14,157 bases of DNA from Deltaproteobacteria bacterium (GTDB lineage Bacteria; Desulfobacterota; GWC2-55-46): the NCBI GenBank assembly GCA_016218095.1, contig JACREV010000099.1, forward strand, positions 1-14,157, written 5' to 3'. Made by a program: the position numbers and the translations under genes. The notes under the pieces were generated by a model, which was given only the letters and a program-made list of their open reading frames with translations, ran no database searches and was not told the DNA's origin. Shown in pieces: positions 1 through 6,125 of the stretch. The stretch's first letter is position 1. The number at the start of each line of letters is the position of its first letter.

Positions 1-1125
1 AAGAGGATGCTGCTCGCGTCCAGGGCGGTCGGGAACGCGCCGAACCTGAGCCATGAGGAGAAGGCTATAGCGGAAACTCACCTCTACAAGGGGCAGTGCA
101 ACGACCCGTACTGGCATGGCGTGTTCGGGGGGCTGTATCTGCCTCATTTAAGGACCGAGGTCTACAGGCACCTGATAGAATCCGAGGTCCGCTCGAAGAT
201 AGACTCCGGCCTGGGCAATGTTCTCTCCAGCGTTGAGATGGAGGACATCGACGCAGACGGCCACAAGGAGGCGCTCATAAGGACTAAAGGGCTTAACCTC
301 TTTTTAAGCCCGGCGAACGGTGGCGCGCTCTTCGAGCTCGACTACAAGCCGAGGGCCGTGAACCTCTCCAACACCTTGTCCAGATGGTACGAGGGGTATC
401 ACTACAAGCTCGAAGAGGCGAGCTCCGCTGAGCACGCCGGGGGACAGAAGTCGATCCACGAGATTGTGAAGGTCAAGGAAGAGGGGCTGGAGAAGTACCT
501 CAAATACGATACTGCGAGGAGGGCGTCTTTCGTCGACCACTTCATCCCGATCAATGAGACGATAGAGTCATTCTACGCAAACACGTACAAAGAGCTCGGG
601 GACTTCTCAAGGGGCCGATACTCGACCGAGGTCAAGGGGCACGGGGTCTCGCTCACGAGGCATGGAGAGGCCGGGGGGAGGACCCTCTTTTTGAAAAAGG
701 AGTTTGTCGCGGACTCTCCCGACTCGTTCAGGGTCGACTATACGCTCTCCCCCGGCGAGGTCCACGGAGCGATCGACTTCCGGTTCGGCGTCGAGCTCAA
801 CATGCTTTTGCCCTGCTGTGACGGACCGGCCTGCCTCTATGAGCCCAACGACAGCGCCTTCGGATTCGATATCGGGCTCGGCTCAAAGGGCGAGACACCC
901 GGGATAAAGAGCGTCGGCCTCATAGACACGCTCACCAGGGTGAAGGCGACGATAGCGGTAGATAGGACCGCCGACCTCTGGAGGTTCCCTGTCCATACGG
1001 TCTCGCTCTCCGAGGGCGGGTTCGAAAAGATATATCAGGGCTCGTGCCTCGTCTTCCTCTTCCCCTTTGCGCTCAAAGAAGGTAAGATGGAGGTCTCGTT
1101 CAAAGTGAAAATCGAAGGTCTATAA
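1..1125 (+). CDS. GH57 family 4-alpha-glucanotransferase / alpha-amylase, C-terminal part (5'-truncated by window edge)
   Basis: The reading frame is open from base 1 to TAA at 1123-1125, so the 5' end lies outside the window and the ATG at 7 is probably internal. The visible 374 residues start near the end of the catalytic half. The motif GQCNDPYWHGVFGGLYLPHL (about residues 31-50) is the hallmark of GH57 enzymes with DUF1925 and DUF1926 regions, such as Thermococcus 4-alpha-glucanotransferase and Pyrococcus alpha-amylase. The rest is beta-rich and fits the C-terminal sandwich domain (DUF1926). These enzymes act on alpha-1,4-glucans such as glycogen, usually in the cytoplasm. The catalytic Glu and Asp should lie upstream, so activity and exact specificity cannot be judged here. 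kdsC starts 20 nt after the stop, so the two genes may be cotranscribed, although their functions are not obviously linked. Confidence 0.85.
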   Translation, partial: KRMLLASRAVGNAPNLSHEEKAIAETHLYKGQCNDPYWHGVFGGLYLPHLRTEVYRHLIESEVRSKIDSGLGNVLSSVEMEDIDADGHKEALIRTKGLNLFLSPANGGALFELDYKPRAVNLSNTLSRWYEGYHYKLEEASSAEHAGGQKSIHEIVKVKEEGLEKYLKYDTARRASFVDHFIPINETIESFYANTYKELGDFSRGRYSTEVKGHGVSLTRHGEAGGRTLFLKKEFVADSPDSFRVDYTLSPGEVHGAIDFRFGVELNMLLPCCDGPACLYEPNDSAFGFDIGLGSKGETPGIKSVGLIDTLTRVKATIAVDRTADLWRFPVHTVSLSEGGFEKIYQGSCLVFLFPFALKEGKMEVSFKVKIEGL

Positions 1126-1145
1126 AAAGGTCCCGGAGAAGGTAG

Positions 1146-1685
1146 ATGCCCGTGCTCGACGAAAACAGACTTAAAGAGAAGCTCAAGAAGATAAGGCTCG
1201 TTATATTCGACGTTGACGGGGTCCTTACAGACGGCAGGATAATATATAACGACGAGGGGCAGGAGACAAAGGTCTTTGACGTGAGGGACGGCCACGGCAT
1301 AAAGCTCCTGGCAAGGGCCGGGATAGAGTCCGCGATACTCACGGCTCGGGAGTCGAAGACGGTCGAGCACAGGGCGGCGAACCTCGGCATTGAGCTCGTC
1401 TTCCAGGGGATGAAGAATAAGGCCGCAGGGCTCGAAGAGATACTCAAGATAAGGCCTTTCAAGCTGGACGAGATAGCCTATGTCGGAGACGACATCATAG
1501 ACCTACCGGTCCTTAAAAGGGTCGGGCTCGCGGTGACCGTCGCCGACGCCGTGAATGAAGTAAAGGAGCGCTCCGATTACATTACGAGCCGCCCCGGAGG
1601 CCGGGGCGCGGCGAGGGAACTCGCCGAACTCCTACTCAAGGCGCAGTCGAAGTGGGATGATATTTTAAGCCATTACCTCTCTTAA
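1146..1685 (+). CDS. kdsC: 3-deoxy-D-manno-octulosonate 8-phosphate phosphatase (KdsC, HAD family)
   Basis: KdsC removes phosphate from KDO-8-phosphate to give KDO, the sugar joining lipid A to the LPS core; it is a cytoplasmic enzyme. The 179-residue protein has the usual KdsC length and lacks a large cap domain. HAD motif I is FDVDGVLTDG (residues 21-30, nucleophile D22 and acid/base D24), motif II is LTARES (65-70), the motif III lysine is probably K92 in GMKNK, and motif IV is VGDDIIDLP (113-121). The ATG at 1146 has a GGAG at 1135-1138, 7 nt upstream. In many proteobacteria kdsC sits beside kdsD and the lpt genes; kdsD is not visible here, and a GH57 gene lies upstream instead. A strong promoter after the stop separates it from lptC, so lptC transcription need not depend on this gene. 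Confidence 0.93.
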   Translation: MPVLDENRLKEKLKKIRLVIFDVDGVLTDGRIIYNDEGQETKVFDVRDGHGIKLLARAGIESAILTARESKTVEHRAANLGIELVFQGMKNKAAGLEEILKIRPFKLDEIAYVGDDIIDLPVLKRVGLAVTVADAVNEVKERSDYITSRPGGRGAARELAELLLKAQSKWDDILSHYLS

Positions 1686-1730
1686 AACCCCCCATTACAC
1701 CCCCTTTTAACCCCTTTGGGGACAAAAACC

Positions 1731-1759
1731 TTTACACCCTCGATTGCTGATGGTATAAT
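1731..1759 (+). promoter_or_regulatory. Sigma-70-type promoter with extended -10, upstream of lptC
   Basis: TTTACA (1731-1736, 5 of 6 matches to the -35 consensus) is 17 bp from a perfect TATAAT (1754-1759). A TG at 1751-1752 gives an extended -10 (TGGTATAAT). Transcription should begin near 1766, leaving a leader of about 157 nt before the lptC start. It lies in a locally AT-rich stretch of an otherwise GC-rich region. This is a consensus match, not an experimental mapping. Confidence 0.75.
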
Positions 1760-1765
1760 TTTTGC

Positions 1766-1922
1766 TATACTTTAATCATGGTGGTTTTTGTGATTGTAAG
1801 TATCTGATTAAATTGATAATTTCAAGCGTTGCGGAAAATCAATGACCTATAGGCCTCTCAATCCCCGGAGCGATGGTCCCCGGGGCGTGCCAACGGGGTC
1901 CTAAGGGTGCCAGCGACCTTCC
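1766..1922 (+). promoter_or_regulatory. Long, potentially structured 5' leader of lptC
   Basis: About 157 nt separate the predicted transcription start from the lptC ATG. The first half (to about 1845) is AT-rich with only weak A-U pairing. The second half is GC-rich and can form alternative hairpins. Hairpin A pairs CCCCGG (1863-1868) with CCGGGG (1880-1885). Hairpin B pairs GGTCCCCG (1875-1882) with CGGGGTCC (1894-1901), with one U-U mismatch. A and B share bases 1880-1882 and exclude each other. A third hairpin pairs AAGG (1903-1906) with CCTT (1917-1920) and would cover the only purine-rich ribosome-binding candidate. I do not recognise a known riboswitch motif. A role in controlling lptCAB is inference from position. 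Confidence 0.4.
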
Positions 1923-2483
1923 ATGAACCGTAAGATAAGGATCTTCCTGCTGGCGTTCATCGCCCTTTCAATAATCAGCCTCGCGGTTCTCGTTTTTGTG
2001 CATTACCGTACCCAAAACAGCTTTATAGTGGTCCTGAACGAGGACAAGGGTCTTGAGGTAAAGATGGACAAGGTCCATTACTCGGGGACCAAGGACGGCC
2101 GGATCGAATGGGAGCTTACGGCGGACTCGGCCAGGAGGGCAAAGGACGAGGACCTGACGGTACTCGATAACGTCGAGGTCAAGTTCTTCCCCCGAAGGGG
2201 GGGCTCGTATGTATTGACCGCGAACGAAGGCAGGTTCCGGGAGGCCGCGGGCGAGATATTTGCCTACGGGGATGTAAAGGTCTCGTCGGATGAGGGCTAC
2301 ACGCTCGATTCCGTTGAGCTCAAGTACTCTATAAAGCAGAAGGAGATAACCTCCGCGGAAAAGGTCGTATTCAAGTCCGGCAACATGGACATTGAAGGTT
2401 ACGGCCTTTTTGTCGATATAGAGGGCGGGAGGGTCCTTCTCAACAGGGAAGTAAGAGCGGTCTTTAAAGACAAGGCGGCGTGA
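1923..2483 (+). CDS. lptC: LPS export ABC transporter periplasmic protein LptC
   Basis: LptC is anchored in the inner membrane by one N-terminal helix. It receives LPS from the LptBFG extractor and hands it to LptA. The 186-residue protein starts with a basic stretch and a single hydrophobic segment (about residues 7-27). A beta-rich LptC/OstA-like domain follows, including the typical run from DSARRAK through DNVEVKFF to LTANEGRF. The length fits the family. The ATG at 1923 is the only good start, because an in-frame TAA lies at 1902-1904; a Shine-Dalgarno sequence is weak or hidden in the leader. lptA begins 1 nt after the TGA. LptF and LptG, the transporter's membrane subunits, are not in the window. 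Confidence 0.9.
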   Translation: MNRKIRIFLLAFIALSIISLAVLVFVHYRTQNSFIVVLNEDKGLEVKMDKVHYSGTKDGRIEWELTADSARRAKDEDLTVLDNVEVKFFPRRGGSYVLTANEGRFREAAGEIFAYGDVKVSSDEGYTLDSVELKYSIKQKEITSAEKVVFKSGNMDIEGYGLFVDIEGGRVLLNREVRAVFKDKAA

Positions 2484-2484
2484 C

Positions 2485-3033
2485 ATGAAAAAAAAGATGA
2501 TTTTGCCGGCCCTCCTCGCCCTCCTAGTCCTGTCCGTCAATTCGTTCGCCAAGGAGGCGAAAGACCCCGGTACGACGGACGCGAGAAAGCCGGTTACAGT
2601 CACCTCGGACACCATGGAGGCGATATCGAACGAAAACCTCGTCATATTCAGGGGCAACGTAGTAGCTATCGAGGACTTCACCTTGTGTTCCGACGAGCTC
2701 CAGATACGCTACTCGGAGTCGCGGGACGTAAAAGAGATAGAGGCGAGCGGCAACGTAAGGATATTCAAGGACGACAAGACCTCGACGTCGGACAAGGCGG
2801 TCTACGACAGGGCCGAGAGGAAGATAACCCTCACCGGAAAGCCCCAGGTGAAGCAGTGCACCGACACGATCAAGGGCGACAGGATCACGGTATTTCTGGA
2901 CGATGACAACGCCGTGGTCGAGGGCGACAAGGGCGGCAGGGTAAAGGCGGTCATAATGCCGGAGAAGAAGTGCTCTGAGCCCAGGCAGGAGAAAGCGACG
3001 AGTGAAGAAGCTCGCTGTAAAGGGCCTCGCTAA
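2485..3033 (+). CDS. lptA: Lipopolysaccharide transport periplasmic protein LptA
   Basis: LptA forms the periplasmic bridge along which LPS moves from LptC to LptD in the outer membrane. The 182-residue protein has a clear signal peptide: MKKK, then a hydrophobic core (about residues 5-20), with likely cleavage after NSFA (residue 22). The OstA-type beta-jellyroll follows, with repeats typical of the family (NENLVIFRGNVVAI, REIEASGNVR-like VKEIEASGNVRIF, and GDRITVFLDDDNAVVEGD). The C-terminal tail is charged. The ATG comes 1 nt after lptC and the 3' end overlaps lptB by 32 nt, so the three genes form one translationally linked unit. Confidence 0.9.
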   Translation: MKKKMILPALLALLVLSVNSFAKEAKDPGTTDARKPVTVTSDTMEAISNENLVIFRGNVVAIEDFTLCSDELQIRYSESRDVKEIEASGNVRIFKDDKTSTSDKAVYDRAERKITLTGKPQVKQCTDTIKGDRITVFLDDDNAVVEGDKGGRVKAVIMPEKKCSEPRQEKATSEEARCKGPR

Positions 3034-3724
3034 GTCCTATAAAAAAAGGAAGGTCGTCGACGGCGTCAGCCTTCACATAGAGCCAGGCGAGATAGTCGGG
3101 CTCCTCGGCCCGAACGGCGCGGGCAAGACCACCACATTCTACATGATAGTCGGGCTCGTCACCCCTGACGACGGCCAGGTGTCGCTCGGCGACAGGGACA
3201 TAACGACGACCCCGATGTACGAGAGGGCGCGGCTCGGCATAAGCTATCTGCCGCAGGAGCCGTCGGTATTCAGGAAGCTTTCTGTCGAGGAGAACGTAAG
3301 ATCCATACTCGAGTTCCTGGACGTTCCTAAAAACGAGATGGATACGAGGCTTGAAAAACTCCTTGACGAGCTCGGGGTCCTTCACATAGCGAAAACCAAG
3401 GCGTACGCCCTCTCCGGCGGGGAGAGGAGGAGGGTCGAGATAGCGAGGGCGCTCGTGAATTCGCCGTCGTTTCTCCTGCTCGACGAGCCGTTCTCGGGGA
3501 TCGACCCCATAGCCGTCGGAGACATACAGGACATAATGCTGGAGCTCAAGAAAAAAGGGATAGGGATACTCGTCACCGACCACAACGTCGGCGCTACCCT
3601 CGGCATCTGCGACAGGGCGTATATAATAGGGAGCGGGAAGCTCCTTAAGGCAGGCACGCCTACCGAGATACTCGATTCGCGCAAGGTCCGCGAGGTCTAC
3701 CTCGGGGAGAAGTTCAGGCTTTAG
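3002..3724 (+). CDS. lptB: LPS export ABC transporter ATP-binding protein LptB
   Basis: LptB is the cytoplasmic ATPase that powers LPS extraction by LptFGC. The 240-residue protein has every ABC ATPase motif: Walker A GPNGAGKT (36-43), Q-loop Gln85, signature LSGGE (137-141), Walker B LLLDEP (158-163, catalytic Glu162) and the switch His194 in TDHN. The C-terminal VREVYLGEKFRL is typical of LptB. The start is a GTG at 3002 inside the end of lptA, in a different frame; AGGAG at 2987-2991 lies 10 nt upstream, and the N-terminus MKKLAVKGLAKSYKKR aligns with known LptB starts. It lies directly before rpoN, as in E. coli. Confidence 0.95.
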   Translation: MKKLAVKGLAKSYKKRKVVDGVSLHIEPGEIVGLLGPNGAGKTTTFYMIVGLVTPDDGQVSLGDRDITTTPMYERARLGISYLPQEPSVFRKLSVEENVRSILEFLDVPKNEMDTRLEKLLDELGVLHIAKTKAYALSGGERRRVEIARALVNSPSFLLLDEPFSGIDPIAVGDIQDIMLELKKKGIGILVTDHNVGATLGICDRAYIIGSGKLLKAGTPTEILDSRKVREVYLGEKFRL

Positions 3725-3790
3725 GTTTTTGTTCTTTTCGTACATTCATTCGAAAGAGTTGACGTCAGCGCACCTTAAAGAGCGGCCCCC

Positions 3791-5239
3791 ATGGGTTACG
3801 AGCTAAAACAGGAACTAAAACTTACACAGAACCTGGTGATGACGCCGCAGCTCCAGCTGGCGATCAAGCTCCTCCAGCTCTCCAGGCTCGAGCTCGTGGA
3901 CATGGTACGCGAAGAGGTCCAGACCAACCCGGTCCTCGAGGACAGCGTCGAGGAGGCCCCTGAGACGGAGGCCGTTGCCCAGCCTGAGCCTCCGGCCAAG
4001 CCGGAGATCGATTGGGACGCGTACCTCGCGGCGTCGTCGGAGTCGAGGCCCGGCATCGATTTCAACCAGAAGGACGACGAAGAGGACGACTTCATGTCGA
4101 ATATCTCGTCCTCCGGCGGCTCTCTTAACGAGCACCTTGTCTGGCAGCTCAGCATGCTGGGCCTCCCCGAATATGACCTGAGGCTCGGCGAGTTCATAAT
4201 AGGCAACATCGAGGAGGACGGGTATCTGAGGCTCGTCGAGCGCGGGTCTTTGAGCGACGACGAGCACGACGCGGCGACTTTGAAGGAAATAGCGCGCTTG
4301 ACCGGCGCGTCCATCGAAGAGTCCGCGAGGGTGCTCGGCGTCATACAGCAGTTCGACCCTGCCGGCGTGGGCGCGAGGAACATTAGGGAGTGCCTCCTCA
4401 TACAGGCCCGGTCCCTCCCGGTAAGGGACACCGTAGTCGAGGAGATGATCGCCCATCACCTCGAGAACCTCGGCAGGAAGAACTACAAGGCCATATCAAG
4501 GAACTTAAGCGTCACGATGGAAGAGGTCTTCGAGGCGGTCAGGACCATAAACAAGTGCCTGAACCCTACGCCCGGCGCGGGGTTCGGGACGGATGAGTCC
4601 CGCGCCATAGTCCCCGACGTATTTATAACCAAGATCGGCGACGACTACGTCATTACGCTCAATGAAGACGGGATGCCGAAGCTCAAGATAAGCCCTTACT
4701 ACAGGCAGCTCCTCAAAGGCAACGGCAACGGCGCGGTCCACGACAAGGCGAAGGGCTACATACAGGACAAGCTCCGCAGCGCCGTCTGGCTCATAAAGAG
4801 CGTCCACCAGAGACAGCGCACCATATACAGGGTCGTCGAGTGCATAGTCAGGTTCCAGAGGGAGTTCCTCGACAGGGGGCTCAAGTACCTCAAACCCCTC
4901 GTCTTGAAAAACGTCGCCGAGGAGATAGGCGTCCACGAATCGACCGTAAGCAGGGTCACCTCGAACAAATACGTCCAGACACCGCGCGGCATCTTCGAGC
5001 TCAAGTACTTCTTCTCGACCGGCATGTCGTCCTCCGACGGGAGCGATCTGGCGGTCGAGTACATAAAAGAGAAGCTCCGGGACATCATAAAGTCCGAGGA
5101 TGCGCGGAACCCTTTGAGCGACAAGCAGATAGTCGATATACTGAGCGAGTCCGGCATAGTCATCGCCAGGAGGACCGCCGCCAAGTACAGGGAGGCGCTC
5201 GGGTTCCTCTCGTCGAGCAGGAGGAAGGTCCATTATTGA
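3791..5239 (+). CDS. rpoN: RNA polymerase sigma-54 factor RpoN
   Basis: RpoN directs RNA polymerase to -24/-12 promoters that need AAA+ activators. The 482-residue protein has the full layout. A Gln/Leu-rich region I comes first (MGYELKQELKLTQNLVMTPQ and on to about residue 50), followed by an acidic, low-complexity region II (about 50-105). The core-binding domain covers about 110-310. The helix-turn-helix region includes VAEEIGVHESTVSRVTSNKY (about 375-394). The RpoN box ARRTAAKYREAL (459-470), near the C-terminus, recognises the -24 element. The ATG at 3791 gives the expected N-terminus, though no strong ribosome-binding site is seen. The 66-nt gap after lptB is T-rich at first, and I see no convincing promoter or terminator there. 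A new promoter begins directly after its stop codon. Confidence 0.96.
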   Translation: MGYELKQELKLTQNLVMTPQLQLAIKLLQLSRLELVDMVREEVQTNPVLEDSVEEAPETEAVAQPEPPAKPEIDWDAYLAASSESRPGIDFNQKDDEEDDFMSNISSSGGSLNEHLVWQLSMLGLPEYDLRLGEFIIGNIEEDGYLRLVERGSLSDDEHDAATLKEIARLTGASIEESARVLGVIQQFDPAGVGARNIRECLLIQARSLPVRDTVVEEMIAHHLENLGRKNYKAISRNLSVTMEEVFEAVRTINKCLNPTPGAGFGTDESRAIVPDVFITKIGDDYVITLNEDGMPKLKISPYYRQLLKGNGNGAVHDKAKGYIQDKLRSAVWLIKSVHQRQRTIYRVVECIVRFQREFLDRGLKYLKPLVLKNVAEEIGVHESTVSRVTSNKYVQTPRGIFELKYFFSTGMSSSDGSDLAVEYIKEKLRDIIKSEDARNPLSDKQIVDILSESGIVIARRTAAKYREALGFLSSSRRKVHY

Positions 5240-5269
5240 TTGACTTTTCGTGCCCGGGGCTTTTATTAT
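5240..5269 (+). promoter_or_regulatory. Sigma-70-type promoter upstream of hpf
   Basis: TTGACT (5240-5245, 5 of 6) is separated by 18 bp from TATTAT (5264-5269, 5 of 6). The -35 element starts at the base after the rpoN stop. Transcription would start near 5276, right at the beginning of a potentially structured leader. It would allow hpf and downstream genes to be expressed separately from lpt-rpoN. Prediction from consensus only. Confidence 0.6.
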
Positions 5270-5275
5270 GTATCT

Positions 5276-5415
5276 TGGCGCCGGGGCGGAAGTGCCCCGC
5301 TGGAGGCCAGTGCCCAAAGGGACGCCGTGGAGACGGAAAGTAACGCAAGCTGATTTTTAATCGCGCCGGGGTACGGCCCCAAGCGCCTTTATTGAATAAA
5401 ACCGGAGGTATGGAG
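5276..5415 (+). promoter_or_regulatory. Potentially structured 5' leader (or small RNA) before hpf
   Basis: From the predicted transcription start to the hpf ATG there are about 140 nt with dense short pairing. GGCG (5277-5280) can close against CGCC (5323-5326). Within this lie hairpins CGGGGC/GCCCCG (5282-5287/5294-5299), CTGG/CCAG (5300-5303/5307-5310) and CCC/GGG (5313-5315/5319-5321). CCGT/ACGG (5325-5328/5333-5336) follows and competes for two bases of the closing helix. Further down are a T5 run (5354-5358) and a GGGG/CCCC hairpin (5368-5371/5377-5380) flanked by two GCGCC copies (5363-5367 and 5383-5387). Each GCGCC copy can also pair with GGCGC at 5277-5281. I cannot assign a known RNA family; function is unknown. 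Confidence 0.4.
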
Positions 5416-5949
5416 ATGCGCGTTACCGTTACATTCAGACATATGGAATCGTCTGAAGCACTGAAGAGCTATGCTATCGAGAAGACGGAGAGGCTCGGGA
5501 AGTACCTCTTCGAGCCGATCGAGGTCCATTGGGTCCTCTCGGTCGAGAAGATAAGGCACATAGCCGACTGCACCATAGTCGCCAACGGCGTCACCATAAA
5601 GGCCCAGGACGACACCCAGGACATGTACGCGGCCATAGACATGGTCCTTGAGAAGCTCGAGAAGCAGGTGAGGAAGCACAAGGAGAAGGTGAAGGACCAC
5701 AAGCCCCATAACGGCGAGGGAGGCTCTATCCGTTACCCCGCCGAGGGCGCGGCAGAGGCCGGGAGGTCCCCGAGGGTCGTCCGGAAGGAAAACCAGTTCG
5801 CGAAACCCATGTCAGTGGAAGAGGCGGTCATGCAGGTCGAGGCCGTAAAGGCCCCGTTCCTCGTCTTCACCGACTCGTCGACGAACAACATAAGCGTAGT
5901 CTACAGGCTCGATGACGGCAACTACGGCCTCATAGAGACGACGAAGTGA
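5416..5949 (+). CDS. hpf: Ribosome hibernation-promoting factor, long form (HPF)
   Basis: HPF binds the 30S decoding centre and parks ribosomes as inactive dimers in stress or stationary phase. This 177-residue protein has the N-terminal RaiA/HPF domain (about 1-100, starting MRVTVTFRHMESSEALKSYA, with a basic end EKQVRKHKEKVK). A linker and the C-terminal dimerisation domain of long HPF follow (about 125-177, FAKPMSVEEAVMQVE to YRLDDGNYGLIE). The long form dimerises ribosomes alone, unlike the short E. coli HPF, which works with RMF. I chose ATG 5416 because GGAGG (5404-5408) is 7 nt upstream. ATG 5410 is too close to it, and an in-frame TTG at 5392 lies before the site. Its place after rpoN matches the E. 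coli operon. Confidence 0.92.
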   Translation: MRVTVTFRHMESSEALKSYAIEKTERLGKYLFEPIEVHWVLSVEKIRHIADCTIVANGVTIKAQDDTQDMYAAIDMVLEKLEKQVRKHKEKVKDHKPHNGEGGSIRYPAEGAAEAGRSPRVVRKENQFAKPMSVEEAVMQVEAVKAPFLVFTDSSTNNISVVYRLDDGNYGLIETTK

Positions 5950-6014
5950 CAACGGCAGCGTAAGGCGATCGCGTCAGGCGCGGCCCTTTGTCCGGCCTTG
6001 AAAGAGAATAGGTT

Positions 6015-6044
6015 TTTCAGAGGTCCTAATGCGCTTTTAGAGGT
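6015..6044 (+). repeat. Pair of 10-bp direct repeats, 20 bp apart, upstream of ptsN
   Basis: TTTCAGAGGT (6015-6024) and TTTTAGAGGT (6035-6044) differ at one base and start 20 bp apart, about two helical turns. They lie between hpf and the inverted repeat before ptsN. The spacing would suit two bound copies of a regulator on one DNA face. Chance is possible in a 176-nt gap, and no matching copy was noticed elsewhere in the window. Confidence 0.3.
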
Positions 6045-6054
6045 TTGTTCCTTT

Positions 6055-6099
6055 GAGAGCCCCCCTTCGCGCGCCACATCGCTCCGAAGGGGGGCTCTC
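6055..6099 (+). repeat. Perfect 15-bp inverted repeat (strong hairpin) upstream of ptsN
   Basis: GAGAGCCCCCCTTCG (6055-6069) is exactly complementary to CGAAGGGGGGCTCTC (6085-6099), with a 15-nt loop. Two U-G pairs could extend it at the base (6053-6054 with 6100-6101). No T-run follows on either strand, so it is not a standard intrinsic terminator. It ends 26 nt before the ptsN ATG. It could pause or partly stop transcription, protect the 3' end of the hpf message, or affect ptsN translation. The hpf-ptsN gap (5950-6125) holds no gene that I can see. Confidence 0.8.
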
Positions 6100-6125
6100 G
6101 GTGATTAAAGCCGGTCAGGTGTGTC

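Noticed and set aside
1712..1722. Terminator after kdsC from the C-run/G-run (CCCC TTT GGGG)
   Set aside because: The stem is only 4 bp and is followed by an A-rich sequence rather than T-residues on the + strand.
1778..1807. Nine-residue Val/Ile-rich leader peptide (MVVFVIVSI) after the lptC promoter
   Set aside because: It would start only about 12 nt after the predicted transcript start, with no ribosome-binding site, no terminator-antiterminator pair follows, and lptC is not an amino-acid biosynthesis gene.
1686..1922. Sigma-54 (-24/-12) promoters in this and the other intergenic regions, expected near rpoN/pts genes
   Set aside because: No GG-N10-GC element in the TGGCAC-N5-TTGC context was found in the gaps examined.
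3725..3790. Promoter in the lptB-rpoN gap (TTGACG near 3758)
   Set aside because: No -10-like hexamer lies at suitable spacing before the rpoN start.
5354..5358. T5 run in the hpf leader as an intrinsic terminator
   Set aside because: No hairpin directly precedes it; the nearest stem ends about 17 nt upstream.
5392..5415. hpf start at TTG 5392 or ATG 5410
   Set aside because: GGAGG at 5404-5408 lies after the TTG and only 1 nt before ATG 5410; ATG 5416 has correct spacing and matches HPF N-termini.
5276..5415. hpf and lptC leaders as known riboswitches (c-di-GMP GEMM, glutamine, fluoride, SAM)
   Set aside because: The conserved core sequences of these classes are not present; only loose purine-rich similarity was seen.
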